Below are positions 35,493-46,746 of a DNA stretch of 49,726 nucleotides, piece by piece. Every line of letters begins with the position of its first letter. Position 1 is the stretch's first letter. This DNA is from Diplocarpon mali (lineage: Eukaryota > Ascomycota > Leotiomycetes > Helotiales > Drepanopezizaceae). Where the stretch lies: positions 1 through 49,726 of the forward strand of contig JAENRP010000064.1 in assembly GCA_024741835.1 (NCBI GenBank). Reading direction: 5' to 3'. The notes beneath the pieces were generated by a model. The model saw nothing but the letters and a program-made list of their open reading frames with translations. It did no database searches and was not told where the DNA came from. The position numbers and the translations under genes were made by a program.

Positions 35493-36785
35493 TTTGTCGT
35501 GATGCGATCAAGTTGTCGTCGCTGGTGTCGAGATCGGAAAGTTGCGCTCGAGAAATCATAGACCCTAAGCCCACACACTGAATTTTGGAATTTGGAGCGC
35601 TATGACCATGTCAGGTGACCGAACTTGTGAGCAGGAGAATTTGGGCAGTATAATTTGTCCCGAGCTTAAGCGTATTAGAGATAATTTTGGCACAGTGCGA
35701 ACATTCATGTGCAACTGAAGCTCGTAGAAAAAGAGTTGAGAATTCCAGTTAACTCATGGATTTGAGTTGACCATCTGAATCATGTGACTACTTCGCTTAC
35801 TAGTGTGGCGCTATGGACTCTCACATCTATATAAACTCTCCTCCTCCTGGTCCTAGTTACGACGCTCATACTTACCTTCTTTGGGGCATGGCGCTCATGA
35901 ATGCCGTTGCCCACAGTACGAAACCTCCATTGTACAGCGGGGCGTTGAGAATTGTCGGCTATCCTTCGGGGTCGCCGCAGGGGGAATTTTTGATTGCTTC
36001 TCTACCAACGAAGTTTACCTTTTCATTGAGCATTAAGCTGCATGCTTGAGCTTGAAGAAGAGTCATCCAAGGATATTAACGAAAAGACCTAATTTTGAAT
36101 TGTGGCGAGCCAACGAGATGGAACTCGACTAGACAGGATAGCCGCTTGTCAAAATACCCTTCGAGTGAACCTCATCTGGGTGAAGGTCCACAGTCCCTGT
36201 AGGCGTAGATCCAAAAATAACAAGCATAGGTACTAAGATGCTAATTAGCTGCCATTCGATCTGTTACGAGGCTTAAGTTCCATCTCCGAAAGCGATCTGC
36301 CAGGCACCCGGGCAACCTCAAGCTGCCAACTCCCATTACAATACATACTATCTGCAGGGCAAAAAAATTAACAGTCTTTTGAGCTGTTTCTCGAACGATG
36401 CTAGACCTCGAGCTAAGGCCTACTGCAAGAAGACTAAAAGCCTGCAAGCTACAATTTTCTACATAGTGGCGATCGGAGAATATCATTGGTTTCTCAGGAA
36501 GGGCTTCTGGAGGTGTTCCTATTCTCAAGAGGTATTCGGATTTGGAAATCGCTTCAATATTTTGCAATCAATTCTAGCAAGTAAGAAACACAGAATCTGC
36601 TCCATACGTCTCGTAAGATGAATGCCCCTGGAAATTATCTACACGTGATCGAAACGCGACTTCCAAAATATGATTCGCGACCATACAAATTGACCACCTC
36701 GCAGCGCCCATCCACACTCGCTGACAACCATAGACCAGCACAACCGCCAGAGCTTGAACCAACGATACTCTAGCTCATCACAGTT
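35493..36785. other. Divergent intergenic region between rpl13 and dpm3
   Basis: Contains both promoters. A 78-codon frame starting with ATG at 35813 has no recognisable content. No repeats or RNA genes seen. Confidence 0.45.
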
Positions 36786-37340
36786 ATGACACGAGCTCAA
36801 CAAACCATCTCAATTGGACTTCTTGTCACCTCAGTACGCAAAGTTACGCACCTCACCATCATATAAAGTGCTGACGAAACACAGCTCTACCTCGCCCTGT
36901 ACCTACAACTTATTCCTCTTCCAATCTTGATTTCAGAGGAAATAATACCAGTCGTACGTCATATTCCATTTATACTTTCATCCACATTAGTGTTTCGAAT
37001 CGATGGGCTCTGCGCCGGCCTCAAGTCACCTCAACCAAGCTCAGCAGACGAGCCGCCACATTCTATGCCGCCAAATACACTACTTTCAAGCTTTCCAGGA
37101 AGATACAACTGGCTCTCCATCTTCCAAATACATCGTGTCTTTATTATCAAACAGTTCTTCACTAATCCACGTCCCTAGCTGCCATTCTGGGCCCTTGTAT
37201 CTTTCGGCTCCTACCTCCTTTTCAAACTCGGGTACGGTGTCTTTACATTCAACGATGTACCCAAGGCACACGCAGAACTCATGAGGGAGATCGATCTTGC
37301 AAGAGCGGATCTTCGAACCAAGGGTGTAGATGTGGACTAG
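36786..37340 (+). CDS. dpm3: Dolichol-phosphate mannosyltransferase subunit 3
   Basis: Three exons: 36786-36833, 36885-36953 and 37179-37340; 92 aa. Dpm3 is the small ER-membrane subunit that tethers the catalytic Dpm1 to make dolichol-phosphate mannose for N-glycosylation, O-mannosylation and GPI anchors. Two transmembrane segments lie at about 7-28 (ISIGLLVTSLYLALYLQLI) and 40-62 (LPFWALVSFGSYLLFKLGYG). The conserved cytosolic tail follows: VFTFNDVPKAHAELMREIDL, ARADLRTKGVDVD. Length equals the family norm. Both introns are phase 0 (51 and 225 bp; the second has branch CTAAT and acceptor CCCTAG). It converges on the oxidoreductase-like gene with 165 bp between stops. Confidence 0.92.
36954..37178 (+). 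other. Second intron of dpm3, unusually long (225 bp)
   Basis: Donor GTACGT directly after IIPV, acceptor CCCTAG before LPFWALV. It is 3-5 times longer than most other introns here. Codons on each side join to give a continuous Dpm3 sequence, so no missing exon is needed. Confidence 0.8.
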
Positions 37341-37505
37341 ATACAAAGATAGTGGAGTTTTGGTAGGAGGTTTCGATGGAAAGAGACCTATACTGAAACA
37401 TCCTTGGACAGATGGGGCACGAATATGGAATAAATTTATAATTTTACACGACCTTTAAATGTTCTTCCTGATTTTTCTACTGGTATCTTGTACTATGCCC
37501 CAGAC

Positions 37506-38243
37506 CTACCCAGCACTGGTCCTTTCTCGGGCATGCTTCTCTTTTAATCTCTTCTCCTGTTTCATGAACTCCCGAATACCGACTGGAACATCCTTAAACA
37601 ATTCTTCATATGTGGAGCCTGTCCCCAAATCTTTCCCCCAGTTTGTGTCGCTTCCACCTCCATCATCGTCCATGCTGACACCCATATGATGTGAACCATT
37701 TTCCCCGTCTCCTAATACCGATATAGTTTCACTCACTGCACTTGAATCCCTTCTCTTCTTCCCCGTCTCTAAGCCCTCGCCATTTCTCAAAGCCGCATCG
37801 GCTTCTCTCCTTGCAGCAGCCCATTCCAAGAGCTCGTCTCCGTATCGGTCCCAGACACATTGTACACAGCCGCTCATACAGCAATTATCTGGCTCGTCAG
37901 GTTTCGGTGGCACCCGTACTCCTGCCACCAACAAGCTCTTCTTCTTAAGCTCGGTCCTTCTTTCCAGCGGCGAAGATAGTCGTGAGGAAAACAGGATACT
38001 GGGTCCTGATTCAGTATCATCGCGACTTGTAGTAATCGGACTGGTGGTCGAAGGCAAACCGGCTGTAGGCGGCTTGCTCTTTATTTCAGGAGAAGTGGAT
38101 TCGAGTATCGAAGCGTAATATCCCTTGATAGGACTGACTTGCTGAGGAGAGGTCTTATCGGAGCTGTAGTGACGTGTTTGGGGCAGTTGCTGGAAAGAGG
38201 GTTTGAAGCGTTGTGATACGCGGAGAATTAATCGAAATTCCAT
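37506..38243 (-). CDS. Oxidoreductase-like domain protein, probably mitochondrial
   Basis: Single minus-strand exon, 245 aa. The start chosen is the ATG at 38243, which gives a basic amphipathic N-terminus (MEFRLILRVSQRFKPSFQQL, then RHYSS), a typical mitochondrial presequence; the frame is open further upstream but has no ATG. The core is VPPKPDEPDNCCMSGCVQCV with Cys121, 122, 126 and 129, then WDRYGDELLEW. That is the short oxidoreductase-like domain shared with yeast YPL107W and animal OXLD1. The C-terminal part ends in an amphipathic segment, STYEELFKDVPVGIREFMKQ. Biochemical activity is unknown for the family despite its name. Confidence 0.88.
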   Translation of the reverse strand: MEFRLILRVSQRFKPSFQQLPQTRHYSSDKTSPQQVSPIKGYYASILESTSPEIKSKPPTAGLPSTTSPITTSRDDTESGPSILFSSRLSSPLERRTELKKKSLLVAGVRVPPKPDEPDNCCMSGCVQCVWDRYGDELLEWAAARREADAALRNGEGLETGKKRRDSSAVSETISVLGDGENGSHHMGVSMDDDGGGSDTNWGKDLGTGSTYEELFKDVPVGIREFMKQEKRLKEKHARERTSAG

Positions 38244-38704
38244 TATTGCAGTATGCAATCCATAAACAGGTTGAGGGTCGTAGCAGGTTATCGCAAAGTC
38301 ATCTCTGAATGTTGAGCGCTGGGCGTTGTTCAATATATTAGAGTGCAATCAATGTCTTGAAAAAGAACGACTTCAGTCTTCCAACGTCATCACCCTGTGT
38401 ATCATCAGACTCGAGATCGCATGTAAAATCCACCAACCTGGTCTAGGGACATATTCGGTGATTGAATATGGTATTTATTCAATGTTGCTATCCTAGCTAT
38501 TCAGTAGCCAGCTGCGAATATGTGGGGACCTTTCTTTATATTTGTTGCTGTAAAGAGACCCCTCGTCGCGTCCGCCAAACGTCTACGCGCCTTTCTTACA
38601 ACCAGATTCAACAACTTGCCCGCGCCTTGCGTCCAGCGCGAGCCAGAAGCATCCAGATTGCCTAGACAAGCATGGAATTGCATTAAAGACCTAAATCATC
38701 CTCA
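38244..38704. other. Divergent promoter region
   Basis: 461 bp between the start codons of the oxidoreductase-like gene (-) and the SP-rich gene (+). No conserved element recognised by eye. Confidence 0.5.
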
Positions 38705-41533
38705 ATGGCAGACTCAGCAGCCAAACGACGCAAAATATCACCCACTACATCTATCCCAATTAACGCGCCAGCCACTCCAAGTCGAATTCCGGTTCCTCGA
38801 AAAGATGGCCCACAATTCTCATCTCGCAGACCATCATTCGCGTCTCCAACGAAAGTAAAATTATCAAAACACCATCTGGAAACATTGGATAGGCCAGCAT
38901 CATCAGGAACGGAAGGTATGAGGCCCGACAGTCGAGGAACGGCTCTGAAAGATGTTGCTGCGAAGGGTTTGGGAGAGGACTCATTTGAGGGTACTACGTG
39001 GTCTGCAGCTGCCAATAATGAAACGGAGGTGACTAATTCATTATCCGAAACTCATGAAATAAGCCCGGTGGCCTATGATAATCTCAAGACCCAGATTGCT
39101 CCCCCAAGAGGGCAAATCAAAGGACCTGGTGAGGATTTGTTGCCAGGCAGACCGCGGAAGCAGTCACAATCACCAAACAAACGGCCTGAGCGGATGCCAG
39201 TGGAGCTTCCTGTCACAGATGCTCTGCCTGACGATTTCAATCCATTTCAAAAAAAAGGTCTGAGAAGGTCACCCGTGAGCTCGTCGGCCGAGGCTCCACC
39301 AGCCGCTATGGTTCAGGATCCCATGCCCGAGGACAACCTGGATCCTTTCCGAAAGACCGGATTGAGAAGATCGCCTGTATCGTCGTTACAAGCAAGTGTA
39401 TTTGAAAAGGCACCCATATCAACGCGGCTCGTTGATAGTGTGGTTCATAGGTCACCCGTATCACAAGCTGAAAGTGGGCCCAGAAGATCTCCAAATCCAT
39501 TACAGCTGGATAGGACTGGGTTGAGGAGAATCCCCACCCCATCACAAGGTTTGACGGATGAGAGCATGAAATCCCCTGCTCGATCCCAGCCTATTGAAAT
39601 AAGTCCGAGGAAATCTCCTTTCCCTTCAAGAGCTGGGCTGAGAAGGTCGCCCGTGTTTCCCCAGGCCTTGAATAACTTTGAGCCTCCAGAGCAAGCCCCA
39701 ATTAGAACGCGAGAGACAGCTTTGACAGCCCCTGCCAATCCAGCTACTCCCCCTGAAGTGGTATCTGCAGAGAGACCCAAAGAAGCGCGGCCTGGACATG
39801 AACAGCCTGAAGCTAGGCAGCAAATTGTATCTACACCAGTAGATCCGGTTTCACGAACTCGGAGATTGTTTACAGAGAGTTCAAAGGAAAATGAAGAACA
39901 CATGAAATTTTCCGGCAAGGTCCTTGGAACTAATCTGTCGACAACGCCTACTGAGTCGCCTTGTCAAGATATGGCTACTACTCAAGTAACAGAAGAAAAT
40001 GAGCAAAAGCAGGAACCAAGCGATCTCACACCAAGTCAGAAGTCAGAATTGTCGATAATGAACGAAGCTGTACAAGACCTTTTAGCTGGGGCATATCGTG
40101 TAGAGGAGCCTGACTTGCCACCTCCGACCCAGCTAGGAATACCAGATCCTGTTGTTATTTCTCCGCGGGCCAATATCCATGTCACCCCGAGTAAAAGAGG
40201 GAGAAGCGCTCAAGGTTTGGGAGCCAAACTGAAATCTTCTCCTTTGAAGCCTCGAGATGCGTCTCCCGAGCAACTCCTGGAGTCAGTCCCGCAATCAGAC
40301 CTCAAAGTTGAGAAATCTAAGCGTCGCAAGTCGGCAAGATTTCTGGTCCCCGAGGATCCCCATATCTCAAAGAAGAAAGTCCGCGATGGTCTTCTTAAGG
40401 AGCTCCAGCAGTTGCAAGCAGATGTGGCACTCGCAAATCGGGAGAATGAACGACTACGGGGACGCTCCGAGTCTAGAAAAAAAGGAACCTCGGCTGCTCC
40501 GAGTCCAGATGAGCTACAGGAAATGTTGTTACGAACGACGGCGCCTGATCCTTCGACAATTGGCACGCCAAAACCAACCAGCATTTTCAAGTCTATCAAC
40601 GCTTTCTTGCCTTTTCGATCCAGAAGGAAACCAGCTGCAACACCCATTTCAGAGAAACCGATCCCATCTCACCTTCCAATCACACTCAACGACCGATTAC
40701 CCTATCTCCAGGCTTTTAGCACCTTATTGTACTCTTCGAAAATCAGTGTTCTCCCCTCGCAACCTCGTGATCTCTCTTCTCAATTTGACGATCAGCCAGT
40801 ACTTCAGAGACATATAATAACCGCCTCTCATCCTTCGGGTCTGTTTTCAACACGCTTCTCCATAACAGTGGACACCTCGTCGCTGAGGATTGTGGCACTC
40901 GACCTTCTCAAGCTGGACATGAATGCTGAAAAGGAGCTTGGGGCCTTCATAAGGGCTCGGGCCAGTTCGGAAAGTGTTTTGGGAAGAGACATCACGGTTG
41001 TGTGCTGGGCGATGTCGCGCTGGACCGAAGTATCGATTCAACGAGCAAGATTCTGGTGTGCTGTGGTAAACGAGCTGAGCACTCCAGAAGCCAGAGCTAT
41101 GGCGTCACAGAAAAAGAGAAAGCGCAAATGGCAGAGCCTACAAGACGAAGACCGTCCTGCGACAGGTGATAGTTTGCCAGATGAAATTACAGAAAAGGAG
41201 AATTGGACAAGGCGCCAGTTATTATCTCATATAGGACGAAGCAGTCTAGAGATAGGTAACAATGATGTGGAGTTGAGATTCGAGTGGAAGATCTCCTTTG
41301 ACTGGACCGGAGAGGTGGAAAGTGTCATTTCGGCTAGTGCACGGCTGCCTCGTGCTTGTAAGTTCTGTACCCTTCACCTCGTCTCGCCTCGGTCATGGTA
41401 GGGTCTAACATATTCAGGGCAACAAGCAGATGACAGGAGCAGTCTGAATAAAGTTCCAGGCGCCTTTAAAAAACTAGTCAAGGAACAGGGACCTTTAGAC
41501 GCTGTGAGAGCAATTGTTAGACTTTTAATGTGA
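38705..41533 (+). CDS. SP-motif-rich protein with possible kinetochore CENP-O-like C-terminus
   Basis: Two exons, 38705-41357 and 41418-41533; 922 aa. The 60-bp intron (GTAAGT, branch CTAAC, acceptor TTCAG) splits a Trp codon. Residues 1-540 are disordered, basic and full of SP/TP sites, with a near-N-terminal KRRK. At about 185-320 a motif recurs: GLRRSPVSS twice, GLRRIPTPS, GLRRSPVFP. A coiled coil follows at about 555-593 (KKVRDGLLKELQQLQADVAL). A folded region spans about 655-922, including LRFEWKISFDWTGEVESVIS and VPGAFKKLVKEQGPLDAVRA. Coiled coil then RWD-like domain is the layout of the COMA-complex protein CENP-O/Mcm21, and the DWTGE segment resembles what I recall of fungal members. 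This family call is tentative; the gene model is solid. Confidence 0.85.
41358..41417 (+). other. Intron of the SP-rich gene (60 bp)
   Basis: Donor GTAAGT, branch CTAAC at about 41405, acceptor ATTCAG, phase 1. Splicing gives RAWQQADDRSS and a 38-codon last exon. Without it the C-terminal domain is cut short. Confidence 0.85.
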
Positions 41534-44242
41534 TTTTCATGATTGTTTGCAAGTCAGCACTCGTTAAGATTAAGAACATCATAAGGTGGCGTTTGTTTCT
41601 TGCAAAATTAGATCATTTATCTGTGAGCCATCTTATCCGACGTCGTATATTCATGGAGCTAATAATGACAATTCCATGTTTTGTTGCCGACTGATGTTAG
41701 CATTTATTCTGTATCAACCTTGGCCTGGTTCGAGTTTCTTCTATTCTGCTTCTTCGTGCTTACGGCTTGAAACAACCCCTATTGCCTTCCCCGCCCCAGA
41801 GAGAGTGGGATACCCAGCTGCGATTGGCTGATGAACGCCAAAAGTGCTGATTGGCACAGTCTTGTTTAGCACCAATTCATCGCTTTTTTACAAAAGCTAT
41901 AGGCACTAGAGCACACTCTGGGCTACATCGCTCTTTGCGCGATTCTTGGATTGCAAGTCAATCATGCCGTTCCCTGTTCGTAAAATGGCACACAATGCAT
42001 GTTGCTATGCAGAAACACTCTAGATTGCACAGCGCTCAAACACACATCATGAAGTGAAGAGCCTTTTCATTAAGCGACGAGCCTTGATACTCCCAACTCA
42101 GGCATAGGCTAAGCAGCTCTACAAGAGCCAGATCACATCTAAAATCAAGGCTAATATGCCTGACTCTCGAGATTCCTGACCAGTTCTGGCGCGAGACTCC
42201 AGGCAGCCAACAAAACTACCCCGCTTCATTCAAATGTCGTTACTGGCAACTTCCATTTTCGTATTTTAAATGCATAAGCACCAAGCATGAATCGCTCTCC
42301 ATCGCTTCCACTTGTTGTCAACTGCACGTATATCTGTAAACTAGATACAAGAAACTGATTGAGGGCAGATGTTCAGAGACTATAGTCGTTGTACAGGTAC
42401 AATAAGTTCCGCCTACGCAGCTCGGACACCACTTCTCGCTCTGTTGGTTGATTGCCCTCCTCCTCCCCTCTCCCAGCGCTCATATTTCATCCGTAGCCTG
42501 TGTTTGAGGCTGCCTCCCATAGCTGAAACTCAAGTAATTGCAAAGTACGCTACTTGACTCGGAGTACACTTTTCGTAGATTTCTGGGCTTGAGGAACTTT
42601 GTATTTTATGCCACAAGTACCTTTCAAAGAGAATAATCTTTTGACCTTGCCTTGGGTTCTTATTATACTCTATACTGCAGTTTTACGAGCCTCCAAATCT
42701 GTATCTAATCACTAAATTCAACGATATCTTCATATCTATACCTTTTAAACTTGGCCTGCGTAGTTTCATAGTGTGAAAGTGGTGCTGCAGAGGTGTTAAA
42801 TGCGGGCTATACCTGGATATAAATTTTCTGGCGCTGTCATACTCTAGCTTTCGGACATCGCGTAAAGCATAGAAAAACTTCGGCCGGTCATTTTCCTAGG
42901 TAGATTTCACAAATACGTTCTGTTTGAACGAATTGGTCATCCTTAGTCTACTAGCCCAATCAAGAGATTGTAGATTCGATCTCTACGCAGAGCATCATCC
43001 TTTTGAAATTTCAGTCTTGTGAATGACGAGGCTAGATCTGGTGGATACTATGATTTTGGAGTATTAGTAAGATGTTCTTTTGCTTCTCTGCAGCATAGTC
43101 AGTCATCGATAGCGTATATTCACCCATCTGAATCTTTACATTACACTTATCTTATTTATCGTAATGTTAACTTGTAGGCTTAAATTGGCTTGCTCGTCGT
43201 TGGAACATAAATTTGTTAATTTGTACCTCGATCCATAGCTAAGCGAGAATCAACAGGCGCATTAATCACACTACAAGTACAAACACAGGGTACTTCGAGC
43301 CTGGGACTTGTGGCAAGTATGGCTCAAACAATGGATCTGATGCTTGATAGGACTAACTGCCTTTTGTGTTGGTCACTGTTCACAGGAACCTGTTTGTTTG
43401 CCTTAAATTAATATAAAAGCATCCATGGCCACGGATCTTTGGCTAGTAACGACGCATTGCTTTTGCCGTAATCATGATGCAAGGCGAATAGCCTTTCTGG
43501 GTAGAGAATGACGTATCTGCTGCCTCATAGGCTGCATAATTCCGGCAGAAGCACCCGAATTTGACATAGAATCCAATTCCAACACACGGCGTCTTAACCT
43601 TTCATTCACAATTTCCAAGGCTAGGTCCACGGCAATTCACCCCGATGCCGCATCTTATCGCCGCCGCGCTTGAGTCGATGTGGAGAATCTGCGCTATGAT
43701 CTTAGCGCCGACTCTGCCGACGAGCCTCTGCGTCATGATCTGCGGCTCTTAATCGCCTGCTGGGAGGTTACCTAGCAACCTAGCTACATAGCACACATTA
43801 AGTGTGTGCTCTCAAAGTAACGCTGCGATTAACGGCTGTTGCCTTATTTTTCTCACTCATATCATGCTACTGAAGCAAGAGAAAGCCAAGGTCCAAGGTC
43901 TAGTTCATCAACAAACGGCCCTCCGTTGCTACTCTGAGCGGTTGGGTTTGCTCGGTAAGGTGGAAAACAGCCTGCTTGCTTGTTGCCGTCTACCTCTATC
44001 CTCTGCGTTTGATTCGTCCCGTCCCTTTCTCACCATCAAGTAAGTACATTGAAGGAGTACATCGAAGGGACTGGTCGGAGATCGGATCAGGCACTTGTCG
44101 CTAGCGTAGTCTGGCCTGGTCTTGTCTGCCTTTCTCTTCTAGTCTTCTTCCTCCTCTCTCTCTCTCTCTCTCTCTCTGATTGGATTTGCGGTGAGATCGC
44201 GCTCGGCGCGTCCCCCACAATGTTCAATACCCACTGAGATCG
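41534..44242. other. Gene-poor intergenic region
   Basis: 2.7 kb, AT-rich at the left, with no supported gene. A (CT)n microsatellite lies at about 44150-44178. A weak tRNA-like T-arm (GTAGA-TTCGATC-TCTAC near 42967) lacks the rest of a tRNA. Confidence 0.55.
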
Positions 44243-44757
44243 CATGTTTACTGAGCGCGACCCCGGGGCAAGAAGGAATCAGAGCCCCCTTGCACAATGT
44301 TGAAAACACTAGCGAGCACCCATATCTATCTGAAGAGGAATCGTCCTCTTCTTGTACAACAGAACAGAACAATGACGGAACTTGGGGCGAGCGAGACATG
44401 TGCGGACCAGTCAACTTCTGGAACGCTATATTGAACTATGAGAGATGCGCCGGGAGTTGGCAAACGTATCCAAGACTCGCAGTGAAGGTTCTACGAGCAC
44501 TGGACATCAATCATATGGCCTGAAGAGAGTCACAACAGCTGGAACTCACAGATCGCGTACAAATGAGGCTGACACTGACGTTGTAGCTCAGATTCTGATA
44601 AATCAGAAGGTCAAGGTGAAAATGAAGAAGACTATGAGGAGGGAGAAGGATTTGAGCTTGGGGAGTTTCTTACAGATGGACATTTTGAGAAGAGGCAGGA
44701 GGGCAGATCGGCAAAGAAGGTTGGAATGGTGCATACATCTTAAGTTCATTACTACAG
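44243..44757 (+). pseudogene. N-terminal fragment of a PDR-type ABC transporter, frameshifted
   Basis: Pieces of the N-terminal cytosolic region of fungal PDR (ABC-G) multidrug transporters occur in order in three frames: CGPVNFWNAILNYE (to about 44440), MRRELANVSKTRS (from 44445), and DSDKSEGQGENEEDYEEGEG followed by FELGEFLTDGHFEKRQEG, RSAKKVG (about 44594-44740). Family members read as MRREL..LSRTRS, then an acidic linker, then F.L..FL.DGHFEKR...G.SAKKVGVV. The frame breaks each look like a one-base loss. After KKVG the match ends and a stop follows; no nucleotide-binding or membrane domains are present nearby. Start uncertain. Confidence 0.7.
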
Positions 44758-45943
44758 CCGGTTTTCAAGCTCCTGCGACGCTCTTGAGCTGCTAGGAAAG
44801 TGCTCTCATTATCCTATTATTAATCGGTCTATAACAGCAATATTACACACGCATGGCTAGCACTAGATCTCGGCAGTGTCTCCTCCAGACCCTCTTTATA
44901 ACCGCCAGAGGTGTGCCACGTTGCCACAACATTCCGCAGTCATTCCTGGAAGACGCAGATGGGGTCGCGTTGCATTTCGAGACGGCGCGATGGGACTCGA
45001 TGATGCGAGGGAGGGAAAAGAAGTGGTCGGAAATTGAGGATCCAAGGGGGGGGTTTATAGTCGCGCTAAGGACGCTAGCCGCCCTCGTCCCCTCCCCTTC
45101 CGAACTCCAGGAACACAGGCAATGGCCAATATCGTATGCTCCGCTCTTGCAAGGTAGTGCGGAATTGTTGCTCCAGCGCCCAATGTTTGGAAGAATCGGT
45201 GTCGGAGGAAGCAGGCATGGCGCCTCACGTTGCCCTCTGGGCAGGGGTCTGAATTGCTTGCTGTGTCGCTAGACTTGTACGCCTTGCAACAACAGTCCCA
45301 CCGATTTCATGCTTCCAACTAGAGATCCTCGAAGCGTCTGCGGAACCCTCATCGTGCTCGGCTACACGTGACAAGTCAACCACCACTCCTTTCCGAAGGG
45401 AGCTTCTCGCGTCGTCGTCGCCTAGTCGTAGCGGGACGGCAACTACGCTCCAAACGCGCGACTCGACTCGCGCCGACTCCACGCAGCCGGACGCAGTGCC
45501 CACCGCGCCCGGCAAGACGACATCGCCACTGTGCGGGTCCTGCCGTCCGAACCCGTAGACGCCGCGCCTCGCGTGGGCGGGATGCGCGGGTCGCGCGTGA
45601 GCCGGGCCGCGCCTGGTCTGGGACGGGGTTGACGACGGGCCTCTACAGAGGCGAGCCTCTTGCTGCATCGCGAGACCCAAGCTAGGGAGCCGGAGCGGCG
45701 GAGGAGGATCGCGGCGGAAAGCCGGGCGCGCAACTCCTCGCGGGCGGCGGTGGAGATGTCACGCCTCGGGCTTCGCGAACGATGGGTGCTGAGCGGAGAG
45801 GAGTGGGGCCGGTCGCGGGGAGAGGACAATCACATACACACACACACACACACGGCGCCGATCGCATGGCGGGAGTTGGGACGGGGGAAGAAGGCCGTTG
45901 GGAAGTTGTTCGTCCGATTAGATTAGCTCGTCTCCGTGTCCAA

Positions 45944-45988
45944 CATTTCCAGCATTTCCAGCATTTCCAGCATTTCCAACTTTTCCAA
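45944..45988 (+). repeat. 9-bp tandem repeat (CATTTCCAG), five units
   Basis: Four CATTTCCA(G/A) units and one diverged CTTTTCCAA unit, back to back. Confidence 0.9.
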
Positions 45989-46064
45989 TGATTTTGCAAA
46001 CGCTCCGGCTGACTCCCAATCACCCAACGCCCATGCCGATCGCCAAGGACACCTCTCTCGGGAA

Positions 46065-46116
46065 GAAAAAGACCAAAGAAAAAGACCAAAGAAAAAGACC
46101 AAAGAAAAAGACCAAA
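46065..46116 (+). repeat. 13-bp tandem repeat (GAAAAAGACCAAA), four units
   Basis: Four identical 13-bp units, followed by a purine-rich run. Lies just past the stop of the secreted-protein gene. Confidence 0.95.
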
Positions 46117-46173
46117 AAAAAGGACAAAAAAATACTACCAAACAGTCGGAACAGCTCGCCTCTGCCCCGCCTA

Positions 46174-46606
46174 CTAGGGCTTGCTTCTGCCCTTGGGCTT
46201 GCTTCTGCCCTTGGGCTTGTCTTTGCCTCTGGGCTTGTCTTTGCCCCTAGGCTTGCCGGTCTCCTTGGGGGTGTGAGTCTCCAAATGCTTGCTTGTCACG
46301 CTTGCTGGCAAGGGCTGTTTCCTCTTGGAACAGTAGCAAGTCTTGCCTGTCGTTTCGGACGAGCACACGTTGCTGGTGCAGGTCTTGGAGGGCGTCATGT
46401 TCTCGACGTAGCAAGTGTAGGCCTCGGTGCAGACACCCGAGTAGTCGTCGGCGCGCTGTGGGGGTGTTAGTCGACGCAGGAATGAGGCATCGCTCGAGGG
46501 CTTGGCAGAGGGGGTGGGAGCTCACCTCGAAGAGCTCGTTGGGTAGAGCCGATCCGGTCGCGACGACGAGCGCGGTCATGGTGGCGAAGAGCGTCGAGAA
46601 TTTCAT
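46174..46606 (-). CDS. Small secreted cysteine-rich protein with Lys/Pro repeat tail
   Basis: Two minus-strand exons, 46606-46526 and 46455-46174; 120 aa. The 70-bp intron (GTGAGC, branch CTAAC, acceptor CCACAG) is phase 0. Residues 1-20 form a clear signal peptide (MKFSTLFATMTALVVATGSA). The mature part has six cysteines between about 36 and 73 (SGVC, YTC, KTC, NVC, KTC, YC), an even number that suits three disulfides. The last ~25 residues are a tail of hexapeptide repeats (PRGKDK twice, PKGRSK twice), encoded by four 18-bp units at 46180-46251. No family recognised. Signal, size and Cys content fit effector-like secreted proteins, but that role is inference. Confidence 0.75.
46180..46251 (-). 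repeat. 18-bp coding tandem repeat, four units
   Basis: Units at 46180-46197, 46198-46215, 46216-46233 and 46234-46251. The two units nearest the stop are identical; the other two differ at a few bases. All stay in frame. Confidence 0.95.
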
Positions 46607-46746
46607 GCTGGATCGAGGCTTGACGGTCTGCCGAGGGGTAAACTATATCTTAGTACTGTAGCTCCGGAAGTAGTTATAGACTCTGAGAGATTGGCTTGGG
46701 AAAGGGTGTTTTGCTTGACTGGTGAGAGTGACTGATGAGTGTGAGT

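Larger units (their letters stand above)
44758..46173. other. Intergenic, increasingly GC-rich region with simple repeats
   Basis: A 139-codon ATG frame at 44853-45272 is the only candidate and is not recognised. From about 45370 the DNA is GC- and CpG-rich, with frames open by composition on both strands. A (CA)n microsatellite lies at about 45834-45854. Confidence 0.5.

Noticed and set aside
35813..36049. 78-codon frame with ATG between rpl13 and dpm3
   Set aside because: Too short and without any recognisable feature; lies in a promoter region.
36241..36567. 108-codon minus-strand frame
   Set aside because: Opens with TTG, not ATG, and lacks family resemblance.
42935..42990. Possible tRNA: T-arm-like GTAGA-TTCGATC-TCTAC and an A-box-like TAGTCTACTAG
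   Set aside because: The acceptor ends do not pair, the anticodon loop would have only four bases, and total length is about 60 nt.
44853..45272. 139-codon plus-strand ATG frame between the transporter fragment and the GC-rich block
   Set aside because: No motif, signal or homologous block seen; sits next to a decayed gene in sequence with several competing frames.
45225..45830. Arg/Pro/Ala-rich frames up to 151 codons on both strands
   Set aside because: GC-rich DNA lacks stops, so both strands appear open; the sequences are low complexity.
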